In this document: positions 33,961 to 44,829 of the stretch, piece after piece
How the letters are laid out: the number at the start of each line of letters is the position of its first letter
How positions within the stretch are numbered: the first letter of the stretch is position 1
Assembly (NCBI RefSeq): GCF_000803065.1
Contig: NZ_JSXI01000063.1
Span: 62,001-126,000, forward strand
Direction: 5' to 3'
Origin: Sphingomonas sp. ERG5
GTDB lineage: Bacteria > Pseudomonadota > Alphaproteobacteria > Sphingomonadales > Sphingomonadaceae
DNA length: 64,000 bases
The notes under the pieces: generated by a model
Database searches by the model: none
Told to the model about the DNA's origin: nothing
Seen by the model: only the letters and a program-made list of their open reading frames with translations
Position numbers and translations under genes: made by a program

Positions 33961-35082
33961 TTATCCCGCAACCGCTTTCTTCATCTTGTTGAAGAAGCCG
34001 GTAGCCTGAGGGTGTTCCTTACCCGTCTCGGTCGCACGGAATTGTTCAAGCAACTCGCGCTGGCGCGACGTCAGGCTGGTCGGCGTCTCGACTTCGATCC
34101 GCACGACCAGATCGCCACGACCTCGGCCTTGCAGCACCGGCATGCCGGCGCCACGCTGACGCAGTTCGCGCCCCGACTGAGTGCCCGCCGGAATCTTGAT
34201 GCTGTGCAAGTCGCCATCGGGCCCGGGAATATGGATCTCGCCGCCCAGTGACGCCGTGGTGAAGCTGATCGGCGCGCGCGCGAACAGCGTCGTGCCCTCC
34301 CGCTCGAAGATCGCATGGCGTGCGACATGCAGGAAGATGTACAAATCCCCCGCCGGCGCGCCGCGCGCGCCCGCCTCGCCTTCGCCAGTCAGGCGCACGC
34401 GCGTGCCCTCATCGACGCCAGGCGGAATGTTGACGGTCAGCGTCTTGGTCTTTTCGACCCGGCCTTCGCCGTGACAGGCATTGCACGGATCGCTGATCAC
34501 CTGGCCCTGGCCATGGCAGCTCGGGCAGGCGCGCTCGACGACGAAGAAGCCCTGCTGCGCCCGCACCTTGCCGGCGCCGCCACAAGTCGAGCAATTCTTC
34601 GCGCTGGTGCCGGGCTTGGCGCCCGAACCGGAACAGGTATCGCATGCCGCCGAGACATCGACCGTCACATCGGTCGACTTGCCCTGGAACGCATCCTCGA
34701 GCGTGATTTCCATGTCATAGCGCAAATCGGCGCCACGCCGTGGTCCGCGCTGGCCGCCACGCTGGCCGCCGCCCATGAATTCGCCGAAGATATTTTCGAA
34801 AATATCGCTGAAGGCATTGAAGTCCTGGCCGCCGCCACCGCCGCCCTGGCCGTTGCGAAACGCCGCATGGCCGAAACGATCATAGGCCGCGCGCTTCTGC
34901 GGATCCTTGAGGCATTCATACGCCTCGCTGATCGCCTTGAAATGGCCTTCGGAATCCTTGCACCCGGCATTCTTGTCGGGGTGATATTTCATGGCGAGCT
35001 TGCGGTACGACGATTTGATCGTCGCATCATCGGCGCCGCGCTCGCATTCGAGCAATTCGTAGAAATCGACTTCGGTGGTCAT
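33961..35082 (-). CDS. dnaJ: Chaperone DnaJ
   Basis: 373 residues. J domain with YHPDKN (HPD motif), a Gly/Phe-rich stretch, four CxxCxGxG zinc motifs (CDTCSGSG, CSTCGGAG, CPSCHGQG, CNACHGEG) and the C-terminal substrate-binding domains. Stimulates DnaK ATPase. It follows dnaK by 82 bp; the gap contains an imperfect palindrome (TCATGTC...GACATGA) that could attenuate read-through. Confidence 0.97.
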   Translation of the reverse strand: MTTEVDFYELLECERGADDATIKSSYRKLAMKYHPDKNAGCKDSEGHFKAISEAYECLKDPQKRAAYDRFGHAAFRNGQGGGGGGQDFNAFSDIFENIFGEFMGGGQRGGQRGPRRGADLRYDMEITLEDAFQGKSTDVTVDVSAACDTCSGSGAKPGTSAKNCSTCGGAGKVRAQQGFFVVERACPSCHGQGQVISDPCNACHGEGRVEKTKTLTVNIPPGVDEGTRVRLTGEGEAGARGAPAGDLYIFLHVARHAIFEREGTTLFARAPISFTTASLGGEIHIPGPDGDLHSIKIPAGTQSGRELRQRGAGMPVLQGRGRGDLVVRIEVETPTSLTSRQRELLEQFRATETGKEHPQATGFFNKMKKAVAG

Positions 35083-35164
35083 ATCGGGCCCCCGCCCTCC
35101 CCATCATGTCTGATCGATCCATCCTGGATTGACCCGACATGACGGGGGGTACGCATCTACTGAT

Positions 35165-37075
<1,911 letters not shown>

Positions 37076-37156
37076 TTGGTCCTCTGACCCCCGTCGTTCA
37101 AAAAAATGCCTCTCGACCGCGTCCCGATGTTCGAGACACGATACGTTACAGAAGGC

Positions 37157-37186
37157 GATATAGGGGGGCTTTCGCTTGCCGCAAGA
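37157..37186 (-). promoter_or_regulatory. Sigma-32 (RpoH)-type promoter of dnaK
   Basis: On the minus strand CTTG (37186-37183), 17 bp, then CCTATAT (37165-37159). This fits the alphaproteobacterial RpoH pattern CTTG-N17/18-CYTATnT and lies about 80 bp ahead of the dnaK start. No CIRCE element is present, so HrcA is not expected to act here. Confidence 0.65.
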
Positions 37187-37235
37187 TTTTCGCTTGCGTA
37201 GTTGGGACATGCATTTCCCGAACTGAGAGAGTCAC

Positions 37236-37673
37236 ATGCGCCCCGCCATCCTGCTTTCCGCCGCCGCATTGCTGCTAAGCGCCTGCCAAAAGCCGGCGGA
37301 AATCGAAGTCAGCGACAGCTTTGTGCGCCTTGCCGCGGTCAAGGGACAGCCCGCCGCCGCCTACTTCACACTGCGCGGCGGGGCGGAAGATGCCGTCCTG
37401 ATGAGCGTGGGCAGCACGGTCGCGATCAAAGCCGAGATGCACGAATCGATGAAAGCCGGCGCCGGAATGACGATGAAGCCGATCAGCGACTTGCCGTTGC
37501 CGGCCGGGGGCGAGATCAAATTCGCCCCCGGCGGCAAGCATGTCATGCTGTTCGACGTCAATCCGGGAATCAAGCGCGGCAGCCTGGTGCCGCTGACCTT
37601 CACCTTCCTCAACGGCCAGCGCGTCGAGCATAAGGCCGTGGCGATCGCGGCAGGCGATTCGGCGCCGGAGTGA
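37236..37673 (+). CDS. Periplasmic copper chaperone PCu(A)C lipoprotein
   Basis: 145 residues. Lipoprotein signal with lipobox LLLSAC, then a cupredoxin-like PCu(A)C domain with the copper ligands of the H-M-x-H-x-M set (EMHES, AGMTMKPI, GGKHVML). Delivers Cu(I) to cytochrome oxidase. No SCO-like partner lies alongside. Divergent from dnaK across 160 bp. Confidence 0.88.
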   Translation: MRPAILLSAAALLLSACQKPAEIEVSDSFVRLAAVKGQPAAAYFTLRGGAEDAVLMSVGSTVAIKAEMHESMKAGAGMTMKPISDLPLPAGGEIKFAPGGKHVMLFDVNPGIKRGSLVPLTFTFLNGQRVEHKAVAIAAGDSAPE

Positions 37674-37719
37674 CAACGCCGGACGCCCGCCGGCCCCTGG
37701 CGACGCGCGGGACGGGCCG

Positions 37720-38181
37720 TTGAACGACCGCCCGCTCACCTCGGGCGAGATCGATCTTGCCCGGTCGGTGTTCGGCGCCGCGATCGACTATGCGCCAGTG
37801 CGTATCGCACGGCGCAAATGGGCGTTCTTCCAGCCACGCGAAACGGTGATGGCGCCGACCGGCACGATGCATTTCCACCCCGGGGGCTCGCATTATCGCG
37901 ACGATTTCGCTGCGGCGTCGTTTGGCGACCAGGGGCTCTTCATCCATGAGATGACGCATATCTGGCAGTATCAGAAGGGCATTTTCCTGCCGCTCAGGCG
38001 CCACCCCTTTTGCCGCTATGATTATGCCATCAAGCCCGGACAGCGGTTCGAACGCTATGGCCTGGAGCAGCAGGCGGAAATTGTCCGGCACGCTTTCCTG
38101 CTGCGCTGCGGCTGCGCGGTCACCGGCGCGCCATCGCTCGAACAATATCGGTCCATCTTGCCGTTTTCGGATGTCCGATAA
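37720..38181 (+). CDS. Small HExxH protein (annotated 'vgr related' in sphingomonads)
   Basis: 153 residues. A compact protein with a gluzincin-like HEMTH motif at about residues 76-80 (FIHEMTHIWQYQ) and a downstream EQQAEIVRHAFLLR that could supply the third ligand Glu. Related sphingomonad proteins carry the label 'vgr related', with no experimental support that I know of. No signal peptide. Start is a TTG (37720); no better upstream or near-downstream ATG exists before the conserved part. Possibly a housekeeping minigluzincin. Confidence 0.6.
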   Translation: MNDRPLTSGEIDLARSVFGAAIDYAPVRIARRKWAFFQPRETVMAPTGTMHFHPGGSHYRDDFAAASFGDQGLFIHEMTHIWQYQKGIFLPLRRHPFCRYDYAIKPGQRFERYGLEQQAEIVRHAFLLRCGCAVTGAPSLEQYRSILPFSDVR

Positions 38182-38328
38182 GGGCAAGACACAAAATCAA
38201 AGCCTGGCATCCTCCCCGGCCGCACATGTGGGCGAATGCGCAATCGGGACGCAGCACCGATATTTGATGCCCATGTTGCGGCAATTTCGGGTTAGCCTTT
38301 GCGCAAGGAAAGTTTTGGGGGATGCACC

Positions 38329-39738
38329 ATGACATTGCCGCTGCGACTGTTGCTCATTGCCGTCACGGCGCTGGTAATGACCAGCGAAAGTCATGCTCGT
38401 ACTCCCGCAACGCCTGCGCCGCAGGTCAGGATCGATACCGGCATGCTGCGCGGCGCCACCATCGATGGCGTGGCGTCGTTCAAGGGCATCCCCTTCGCCG
38501 CACCGCCGGTCGGCCCGCTGCGCTGGCGTGCACCTCAACCCGCGCACCGCTGGCCGGGCGTCCGCGATGCCGGCGCTTACGGCCATGATTGCATGCAGAC
38601 CCCTTTCCCGAGCGATGCCGCGCCGCTTGGGACGCCGCCGGCGGAGGATTGCCTTTATGCCAATGTCTGGAAGCCGGCACGCGCCACGGGCAAATTGCCG
38701 GTCATGGTGTGGATCTATGGCGGCGGGTTCCTGAACGGCGGCGCATCGCCACCGACATATTCGGGCGCGGTACTGGCGCGGCAGGGAATCATGGTCGTCA
38801 GCTTCAACTATCGCGTCGGTCGCTTCGGCACATTCGCCCATCCGCAATTGACCAAAGTCGACCCCGATCATGGCCTGCTGGCCAATTATGGCTATCTTGA
38901 TCAGCTGGCGGCGTTGCGCTGGGTCCGGCGCAATATCGCCGCGTTCGGCGGCGACCCGGCGAATGTCACGATCGTCGGCGAAAGCGCCGGGGGCATTTCG
39001 GTCCACACGCTGGTCACGTCGCCGCTGGCACGGGGACTGTTCCACAAGGCCATGGCCATGTCCGGCGGTCCGGTCTCGCTGGGTGATTCGACGCTTGCCG
39101 CGGCCGAAGCGGTCGGCATCGCCTTTGCGCGGTCGAACGGGATCGCGGCGGATGATCCGCAAGCGCTCATCAAACTCCGGGCGCTGAGCGCCGAACAGGT
39201 CACGGACGGTTTGAACATGGTGGCCCTGTTCGCGCCGAAACCCGGGCCGAAGACTTTCTCCAGTCCAATCGTCGACGGCAAGGTCGCGATCGACAGCGTC
39301 GTCGCCTATCGCGCCGGCCGCTTTGCCCAGGTGCCGATGATGGTCGGCGCGACCAGCGACGATATTGGCGGGCCGACCGGACCGATGATCGCCGGCGCCA
39401 GGAGCATTGCGAACATGCTCTCCGGCACGGGCGTGCCGGTCTATTATTACCGCTTTTCCTATGTCGCGACATCGGTGCCCAACGCGAAGAGCAAAGGCGC
39501 GGCGCATGCGACCGACATCCCGTTCTTCTTCGATACGGCGGCGATCAAATATGGCGCGCAAACCAGCCTCACGGACCGCGCCGCCGCCAGGACGGCCAGC
39601 AGCTATCTGGTCAATTTCGTGAAACGCGGCGATCCGAACGGTGCCGGCCTGCCTTTATGGCGCGCCTATTCCCGCACCGACAAACAGATGCTCGATCTGG
39701 ATGCGCGGGGCGGCGCGACGGTGCAGCCGGAGCCCTGA
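38329..39738 (+). CDS. Secreted type B carboxylesterase
   Basis: About 469 residues. Signal peptide (LPLRLLLIAVTALVMTSESHA), carboxylesterase landmarks GIPFAAPPVGPLRWR, EDCLYANVW, oxyanion hole IYGGGFLNGG, nucleophile elbow GESAGG, acid residue region GATSDD and catalytic His in GAAHATDIPFFF. Somewhat shorter than the usual 500-540 residues: the segment between the acid and the His is trimmed. Substrate unknown. ATG 38329 with GGGGGA upstream is preferred over the in-frame TTG at 38299. Confidence 0.87.
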   Translation: MTLPLRLLLIAVTALVMTSESHARTPATPAPQVRIDTGMLRGATIDGVASFKGIPFAAPPVGPLRWRAPQPAHRWPGVRDAGAYGHDCMQTPFPSDAAPLGTPPAEDCLYANVWKPARATGKLPVMVWIYGGGFLNGGASPPTYSGAVLARQGIMVVSFNYRVGRFGTFAHPQLTKVDPDHGLLANYGYLDQLAALRWVRRNIAAFGGDPANVTIVGESAGGISVHTLVTSPLARGLFHKAMAMSGGPVSLGDSTLAAAEAVGIAFARSNGIAADDPQALIKLRALSAEQVTDGLNMVALFAPKPGPKTFSSPIVDGKVAIDSVVAYRAGRFAQVPMMVGATSDDIGGPTGPMIAGARSIANMLSGTGVPVYYYRFSYVATSVPNAKSKGAAHATDIPFFFDTAAIKYGAQTSLTDRAAARTASSYLVNFVKRGDPNGAGLPLWRAYSRTDKQMLDLDARGGATVQPEP

Positions 39739-39764
39739 AACCGGGCGGCCGCAACGCCCTTGGT

Positions 39765-40988
39765 TCAGAGCGCGCCCAGGTCGATCTCGCCGAACCGGTC
39801 GAGCGTCTTCGATGCGTCCGCCATCGGATATTTCAGCCCGGTCGCGCAATTGAACAGCACCGCCGTCTCGTCCTCATCGACCAGCCCGAGCCGCAGCGCC
39901 TCGCGATAGGCCGCCAGGGTCGCGCCACCCTCGGGGCACATCAGCAACCCGTCCTTCAGCGCCGCATCCTCGACCGCTTGCAGGATCGCCGGATCGCCCA
40001 CCGCCATCGCGCGTCCGCCGCTTTCGCGCACCGCGCGCAGGATCAGGAAATCGCCGACCGCGCGCGGCACGCGGATCCCCGCCGCAACGGTATGGGCGTC
40101 CTCCCAGCGTTCGGCATGTTCCTCGCCCGCTTCGAACGCGCGCACGATCGGCGCGCAGCCCGACGACTGGATCGCGAACATCTTGGGCCGCTCGGAGCCG
40201 ATCCAGCCCAAAGCTTCCATCTCGGCAAAGGCCTTCCACATGCCGATCAGCCCGGTGCCGCCGCCGGTCGGATAGAAGATCGCGTGGGGCAGCTTCCAAC
40301 CGAACAGCGCGGCCAGTTCCAGCCCCATCGTCTTCTTGCCTTCGATCCGGTACGGCTCCTTCAGGGTCGAGAAATCGAACCACAGCCCTTCCGCCGCACC
40401 CTTGCCGACGATCGCGCCGCAATCGTCGATCAGTCCGTTGACGCGATAGACGCGCGCGCCCTGCGCGGCGATCTCGCGCACATTGATCTCGGGCGTGTCG
40501 TCGGGACAAAAAACGATCGTCTCGATCCCGCAACGTGTCGCATAAGCGGCGAGCGCGGCACCAGCATTGCCGTTGGTCGGCATCGCGATCTTCTTGATGC
40601 CAAGCGCCTTGGCCATCGCCACCGCCATGACCAGCCCACGCGCCTTGAACGAGCCGGTCGGCAACCGCCCCTCATCCTTGACCAGCACGTTCGGCCCGCC
40701 GGACCGTGGTATCGGCACCAGCGGCGTCTCGATCTCGCCCAGGCTGACGATATCGCTGGTGCGCCGCACCGGGAGGAGCTCACGCCAGCGCCACAGATCG
40801 GTCGGCCGCGCCGCAATCATCGCGCGCGGCGCAACGGCCCGGATCGACGGCAGATCATAGCGCACCAGCAAGGGACGCCCCGCCCGCGACAGGCCGTGAA
40901 GCTGGTCCGCCTCATAATGCTCGCCCGTGAGCGAGCATTCGAGATGCGTGACGAAGGTCGGGCGATCAGTGGTGAGGTTCGGGTTCAT
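39765..40988 (-). CDS. thrC: Threonine synthase
   Basis: 407 residues of PLP fold type II. The PLP lysine is in PTGSFKARG; NGNAGAALAAYA supplies phosphate-loop residues and FYPTGGGTGLIG is the glycine loop. The N-terminal ECSLTGEHYEADQLHGLS fits the threonine synthase group with a short N-terminus rather than threonine dehydratase. Ends head-to-tail with the vWA gene: its ATG overlaps that gene's stop by 4 bp. Confidence 0.85.
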   Translation of the reverse strand: MNPNLTTDRPTFVTHLECSLTGEHYEADQLHGLSRAGRPLLVRYDLPSIRAVAPRAMIAARPTDLWRWRELLPVRRTSDIVSLGEIETPLVPIPRSGGPNVLVKDEGRLPTGSFKARGLVMAVAMAKALGIKKIAMPTNGNAGAALAAYATRCGIETIVFCPDDTPEINVREIAAQGARVYRVNGLIDDCGAIVGKGAAEGLWFDFSTLKEPYRIEGKKTMGLELAALFGWKLPHAIFYPTGGGTGLIGMWKAFAEMEALGWIGSERPKMFAIQSSGCAPIVRAFEAGEEHAERWEDAHTVAAGIRVPRAVGDFLILRAVRESGGRAMAVGDPAILQAVEDAALKDGLLMCPEGGATLAAYREALRLGLVDEDETAVLFNCATGLKYPMADASKTLDRFGEIDLGAL

Positions 40989-41974
40989 TCTGTTCCAGCC
41001 GGTTGACGGACAATATCTGCGATGAGCGTCGATAATGCAGCGGGCAGCTCGGTCAAATCCTCGACCGATCGCGAGCGCTTATAAAATTCATCGACCCGAT
41101 AGTTGATGCCGATCGCCGCGAGAATGATGTCGTCCACGGCCTCAACCTCGGCGATCACCGATTTAACGTGTCGCCAAAGGATCTTGCCGCCGTTCTGCGT
41201 GAGCGTTGAGTCGTCGACCGGCGCGCCCTCGGACAAAACAACAAGCAATCTGTTGGGCTCCGGTCGGTCGCGCAGCATGCCGCACGCCCATATGATCGCT
41301 TCGCCATCGACATTCTCGCGCAACACATCGGGGTGCAGCATGATCGCCCAATCCTCATCGGCAAAGGGCTCGTCAAAGGGTTTGTAGAGTATGTGCAACA
41401 GGGCGCAGAGCCGGCCCGGTCGCTTTGGCTGGCCACCCGCCAACCAATCCTTTCGCGCCCGCCCCCCGCGCCAGCCGACAGTCGAGAAGCCCAGAATGGC
41501 CGACGTCGCGCCGAGCTCCCCAAGCTGGCCCGATATCCAGCGCGACGTCGCCGCGGCATGGAGAATCGGATCGCCCCGCATCGACCCGGAATGATCGATC
41601 AACAAGCAAATTGCCCACTCATCCGCCGTTACGGAAGAGAAGGCATTACGCAGGATAGGCGCGTGATCGGGTGAAATACCGGATAGAATCCGATCGGCAG
41701 AGTCGACCTTTTCCCGCCAAACGGCAGGATCGCGCGAAACCCAGCCCCCTGCGCGATCCGATCCGTCAGCCGTCAAGGCAGAGGGGACATCGCGCGCGCG
41801 AAGGCTCAGGTCATGGTCTCTCGTGTAAACACGGTATGGCTCGTCCTGCGGACCGTCCGCCACCGGGATTTGCCGCGAGCCGGATCGGGCGAGGACCCAA
41901 TAGACAATGCCGGCCGCCGCGAGCGGCACCGCCAGCCTGAGCCAGTCACCCAGATCAAGCCAGCGCGATGTCAC
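40985..41974 (-). CDS. Membrane-anchored CobT-type vWA domain protein
   Basis: 329 residues. One N-terminal membrane helix (WLRLAVPLAAAGIVYWVLA) and a C-terminal von Willebrand A domain of the CobT type: MIDAS motif LLIDHSGSM, then ILGFSTVGWRGG, GRLCALLHILYKPFDEP, LLVVLSEGAPVDDSTL. CobT is the chaperone-like subunit of cobaltochelatase, but no CobS or cobalamin gene is near. It overlaps grpE by 4 bp (GTGA) and thrC by 4 bp, so it is locked into a heat-shock/amino-acid operon. Function unknown. Confidence 0.7.
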   Translation of the reverse strand: MTSRWLDLGDWLRLAVPLAAAGIVYWVLARSGSRQIPVADGPQDEPYRVYTRDHDLSLRARDVPSALTADGSDRAGGWVSRDPAVWREKVDSADRILSGISPDHAPILRNAFSSVTADEWAICLLIDHSGSMRGDPILHAAATSRWISGQLGELGATSAILGFSTVGWRGGRARKDWLAGGQPKRPGRLCALLHILYKPFDEPFADEDWAIMLHPDVLRENVDGEAIIWACGMLRDRPEPNRLLVVLSEGAPVDDSTLTQNGGKILWRHVKSVIAEVEAVDDIILAAIGINYRVDEFYKRSRSVEDLTELPAALSTLIADIVRQPAGTE

Positions 41975-42513
41975 CCCGCCTTGGCGACCCCGACCAGCGC
42001 CGGCCGCAACAGCCGGTCCTTGATCATGTATCCCGCCTGCATTTCCTGCACGACAGTGCCCGGCTTCTCATCGCTCGGCACTTCGAACATCGCCTGGTGG
42101 CGATTGGGATCGAGCGTCTCACCCATCACCGTCATCCTGGTGATGCCGTGGCGCTGGAAAACCGAATCGAGCTCGCGGCCGGTTGCTTCCAGGCCTGCGA
42201 CCAGGCCCTTCATCTTCTCGTCGTCGCGCAGTTCGGCCGGGATCGCATCGAGCCCGCGCGACAGATTGTCGGCGACCGACAGGAGGTCGCGCGCGAACGC
42301 CGTCGCGGCATAGGCGCGGGCATCGACCGCTTCCTTCTCCGCGCGGCGGCGGACATTCTGCGCTTCGGCATGGGCATAGAGCAACGCCGATTTGGCTTCG
42401 GCCAGTTCGGCTTCCAGCCTGGCCAGCCGATCCTCTGCAATCGGGTCCGATCCAGCCGGTGCGGCGTCTTCGGCCATGTCGATCGTTGCTGCAGTCTTTT
42501 CGTCTTCGATCAT
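41971..42513 (-). CDS. grpE: Nucleotide exchange factor GrpE
   Basis: 180 residues. Long N-terminal coiled helix (RLARLEAELAEAKSALLYAHAEAQNVRRRAEKE read in part) then the GrpE beta-wing (FQRHGITRMTVMGETLDPNRHQAMFEVPS, GTVVQEMQAGYMIKDRLLRPALV in part). Releases ADP from DnaK. It follows hrcA by 43 bp and overlaps the vWA gene by 4 bp. Confidence 0.95.
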   Translation of the reverse strand: MIEDEKTAATIDMAEDAAPAGSDPIAEDRLARLEAELAEAKSALLYAHAEAQNVRRRAEKEAVDARAYAATAFARDLLSVADNLSRGLDAIPAELRDDEKMKGLVAGLEATGRELDSVFQRHGITRMTVMGETLDPNRHQAMFEVPSDEKPGTVVQEMQAGYMIKDRLLRPALVGVAKAG

Positions 42514-42556
42514 GTCTTCGCTTCAATCCTCTGGGCCGCCTCCGGCCTTCAACTCG

Positions 42557-43615
42557 TCAGCCGCGCCCCATCAACCGTGCCAGGGTCGCGGCGGTAAAAT
42601 CAACCATTGGCACAACCCGCGCATAGTTCAACCGTGTGGGGCCAATGACCCCCACCACGCCGACGACGCGCCCGTCGAGCCCGCGAAACGGTTTGGCGAT
42701 GACCGAGGATCCCGACAGCGAGAAGAGTTTATTCTCCGCCCCGATAAAGATCCGCGTCGCGTCCCCCGCGCTTGCGCTGTCGAGCAGATGGGCGATCTCC
42801 TGCTTGCCTTCAAGGTCGTCGAGCAAGGTACCGATCCGTTCCAGGTCGGCGGCGGCGGCCGCATCGATCAGCCGCCCCTGCCCGCGCACGATCAGTACCG
42901 GGCGACGATCACCGTCCTCGCTCCACACCGCAAGGCCACGCTCGATCAGGGTGCGCGCGACGCTGTCGAGCAAGGCACGCTCCTCGCCGATCTCCCGCTC
43001 GATCCGCGCCCGCGCCTGGACCAGGGTCATGCCCGACAGCATCGCGGTCATGTAATTCCCCGCCTCGACCAGGGCGGAGGGAGACACGCCCATCGGCAGG
43101 TCGACCACGCGATTCTCGACCGCGCCATCCTCGCTGACCAGCACCGCCAGCGCCTTGTCGGCGGACAGCGGCACAAAACTCATCTGGCGCAGCACCAACT
43201 CATGCTTCGGCACCATCACCAACCCGGCACAGGCCGACAGGCCCGACAGCGCGGCGGTGGTCGCGGCGAGCGCTTCCTCGACCGGCCCGACCTGCGACAC
43301 GCGCGATTCGATCGCGGCGCGTTCCTCGGCCGAGGGTTCGAGCGCGTGCATCATGCCGTCGACGAACAGGCGCAGCCCGATCTCGGTCGGCATCCGCCCC
43401 GCACTGGTATGCGGCGCGGCGAGCAAGCCGAGTTCCTCCAGGTCCTGCATCACGTTGCGGATCGAGGCGGGCGACAGGTTCAGGCCCGACAATTGCGCGA
43501 TCGTCCGCGACCCGATCGGGCTGCCGGTATCGAGATAGCTTTCCACCACCACGCGAAACACGTCGCGGGCGCGGTCGTTGAGATCGCTGATCGGGGGGGC
43601 GGACATGCCGGTCAT
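42557..43615 (-). CDS. hrcA: Heat-inducible transcription repressor HrcA
   Basis: 352 residues. N-terminal winged helix (RDVFRVVVESYLDTGSPIGSRTIAQ, NLSPASIRNVMQDLEELGLL, HTSAGRMPTEIGLRLFVD) and a GAF-like C-terminal domain (KPFRGLDGRVVGVVGVIGPTRLNYARVVPMVDF in part). Represses CIRCE-controlled chaperone genes, usually groESL in alphaproteobacteria. Start at 43615, or ATG three codons on at 43606. First gene of hrcA-grpE-vWA-thrC. Confidence 0.95.
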   Translation of the reverse strand: MTGMSAPPISDLNDRARDVFRVVVESYLDTGSPIGSRTIAQLSGLNLSPASIRNVMQDLEELGLLAAPHTSAGRMPTEIGLRLFVDGMMHALEPSAEERAAIESRVSQVGPVEEALAATTAALSGLSACAGLVMVPKHELVLRQMSFVPLSADKALAVLVSEDGAVENRVVDLPMGVSPSALVEAGNYMTAMLSGMTLVQARARIEREIGEERALLDSVARTLIERGLAVWSEDGDRRPVLIVRGQGRLIDAAAAADLERIGTLLDDLEGKQEIAHLLDSASAGDATRIFIGAENKLFSLSGSSVIAKPFRGLDGRVVGVVGVIGPTRLNYARVVPMVDFTAATLARLMGRG

Positions 43616-43626
43616 ATGGCCCTGGT

Positions 43627-44199
43627 TTACCGCGACACCAAGATGTCGGGCGCAAGGACGCCCAGCAACATATTCTGCGCGACCAAAATCGGGCCATCTA
43701 TATCTTCCACCGTCCTCGACACATCACGCCGATAGCTGAGCCGCTGCACGGCGGAGCGATCCGATTGCCAGGAAATCATTATGGACTCGGTGTTTGGGCT
43801 ACACTCGCGACACCGCTCGATAGATGCGTCTTGCGCAGCGCCACCCGGCCGCAATGGTTCCAGAACGATCTGGAGTCGGCGAAAATCGTACGGAGTCAGA
43901 ATAAAATAACGGACCTGAGGAACGCCTCCTCGATCGAATCTCATCTCCCCTCTGCCGATATGGTCGAGCGATAACCGGAACTGCCGGCATCCGATATTGT
44001 GACGACAGTCAAGCGAGTCGATTTCGATCCGCGCATCGTGGAGACGGTCTGCGGCGATTCCATGGGACGCGGAAGGCGCGCGGTGAACGATCGACATGGG
44101 AGCGGGACTGAGCTGGCCAGATGGACGGGACGTTGCGCACCCGGCAAGGAGTGCGATCGAGGCTGAAGAGATAGCCAATAGTTCGATCCAGCCGCTCAT
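43627..44199 (-). CDS. Unknown lipoprotein, possible divergent DUF6438 relative
   Basis: 190 residues. Signal peptide with lipobox ALLAGC, then a body with IEIDSLDCRHNIGCRQFRL and FILTPYDFRRLQIVLEPLRP. The order 'strand with paired Cys, then LTPYDFRRL...LRP' recalls the next gene (CYGLCPVYRVTV, VTPEQFAAFAKTLAPYRP), so this may be a diverged neighbour duplicate. ATG 44199 is chosen at the signal peptide. It ends just before hrcA starts. Confidence 0.55.
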   Translation of the reverse strand: MSGWIELLAISSASIALLAGCATSRPSGQLSPAPMSIVHRAPSASHGIAADRLHDARIEIDSLDCRHNIGCRQFRLSLDHIGRGEMRFDRGGVPQVRYFILTPYDFRRLQIVLEPLRPGGAAQDASIERCRECSPNTESIMISWQSDRSAVQRLSYRRDVSRTVEDIDGPILVAQNMLLGVLAPDILVSR

Positions 44200-44232
44200 T
44201 ACGTGCCGTCTCTGGCCATTGCGTCGCATGGC

Positions 44233-44730
44233 TCAACGCTTGCCGATAAAGTTGGCGATCGGCAGCGCCTCGGGGGCCGTTCGCAACGCCTCCGCCATCG
44301 CCTGGCCCTTATCCATGGCACAGCCATAATAGAATGAGAGCTTGTCCGTCGCCTCGCCCGCCTTCCATTGTATATCCACGCTCGGCATGTCGGTCGCCAT
44401 GTCCTTGCAATCGGGCTGACCGGGCATGATGGTGCGCGAGCCTTTGGGCCGGTATGGCGCGAGGGTCTTGGCGAAGGCGGCGAACTGCTCGGGCGTGACC
44501 ACGAATTTCCGATCGCCGTTGATCGCCGTGTACTGCATGCCTGTGAAAATTCCGGCCCCGTCAGCGGCGACCGTGACGCGATAGACCGGGCAAAGGCCGT
44601 AACAGGGCGCGGTTTCGTACACGATGGTCCCGAGTTCGGCGGCCTGCGGCTCGGCCGCCTTGGGAGCCACCGCGCATCCGGCGGGCAGAAGCGCAGCAAG
44701 CGCTATGGCTGGCAGGACGGTCGATCGCAT
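44233..44730 (-). CDS. DUF6438 lipoprotein
   Basis: 165 residues. Lipobox LLPAGC; then ELGTIVYETAPCYGLCPVYRVTV with the Cys-x3-Cys pattern and the FVVTPEQFAAFAKTL element of DUF6438, and two more Cys (QPDCKDM, YYGCAMD). The function of the domain is unknown. ATG 44730 follows GGGAAG. It is divergent from rph, 100 bp away. Confidence 0.7.
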   Translation of the reverse strand: MRSTVLPAIALAALLPAGCAVAPKAAEPQAAELGTIVYETAPCYGLCPVYRVTVAADGAGIFTGMQYTAINGDRKFVVTPEQFAAFAKTLAPYRPKGSRTIMPGQPDCKDMATDMPSVDIQWKAGEATDKLSFYYGCAMDKGQAMAEALRTAPEALPIANFIGKR

Positions 44731-44829
44731 CGGCGCTTCCCTTCGCGGTTCGAAACTGCGCACGACACTGGCGCGTTCGAGGCGACCCGTCTAGGTGCCG
44801 TGCCGACCCGTTTTTTCTGGAGAATGATT

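Noticed and set aside
37076..37235. CIRCE operator for HrcA ahead of dnaK
   Set aside because: No TTAGCACTC/GAGTGCTAA palindrome is present; the RpoH-type promoter explains regulation. The same holds ahead of hrcA.
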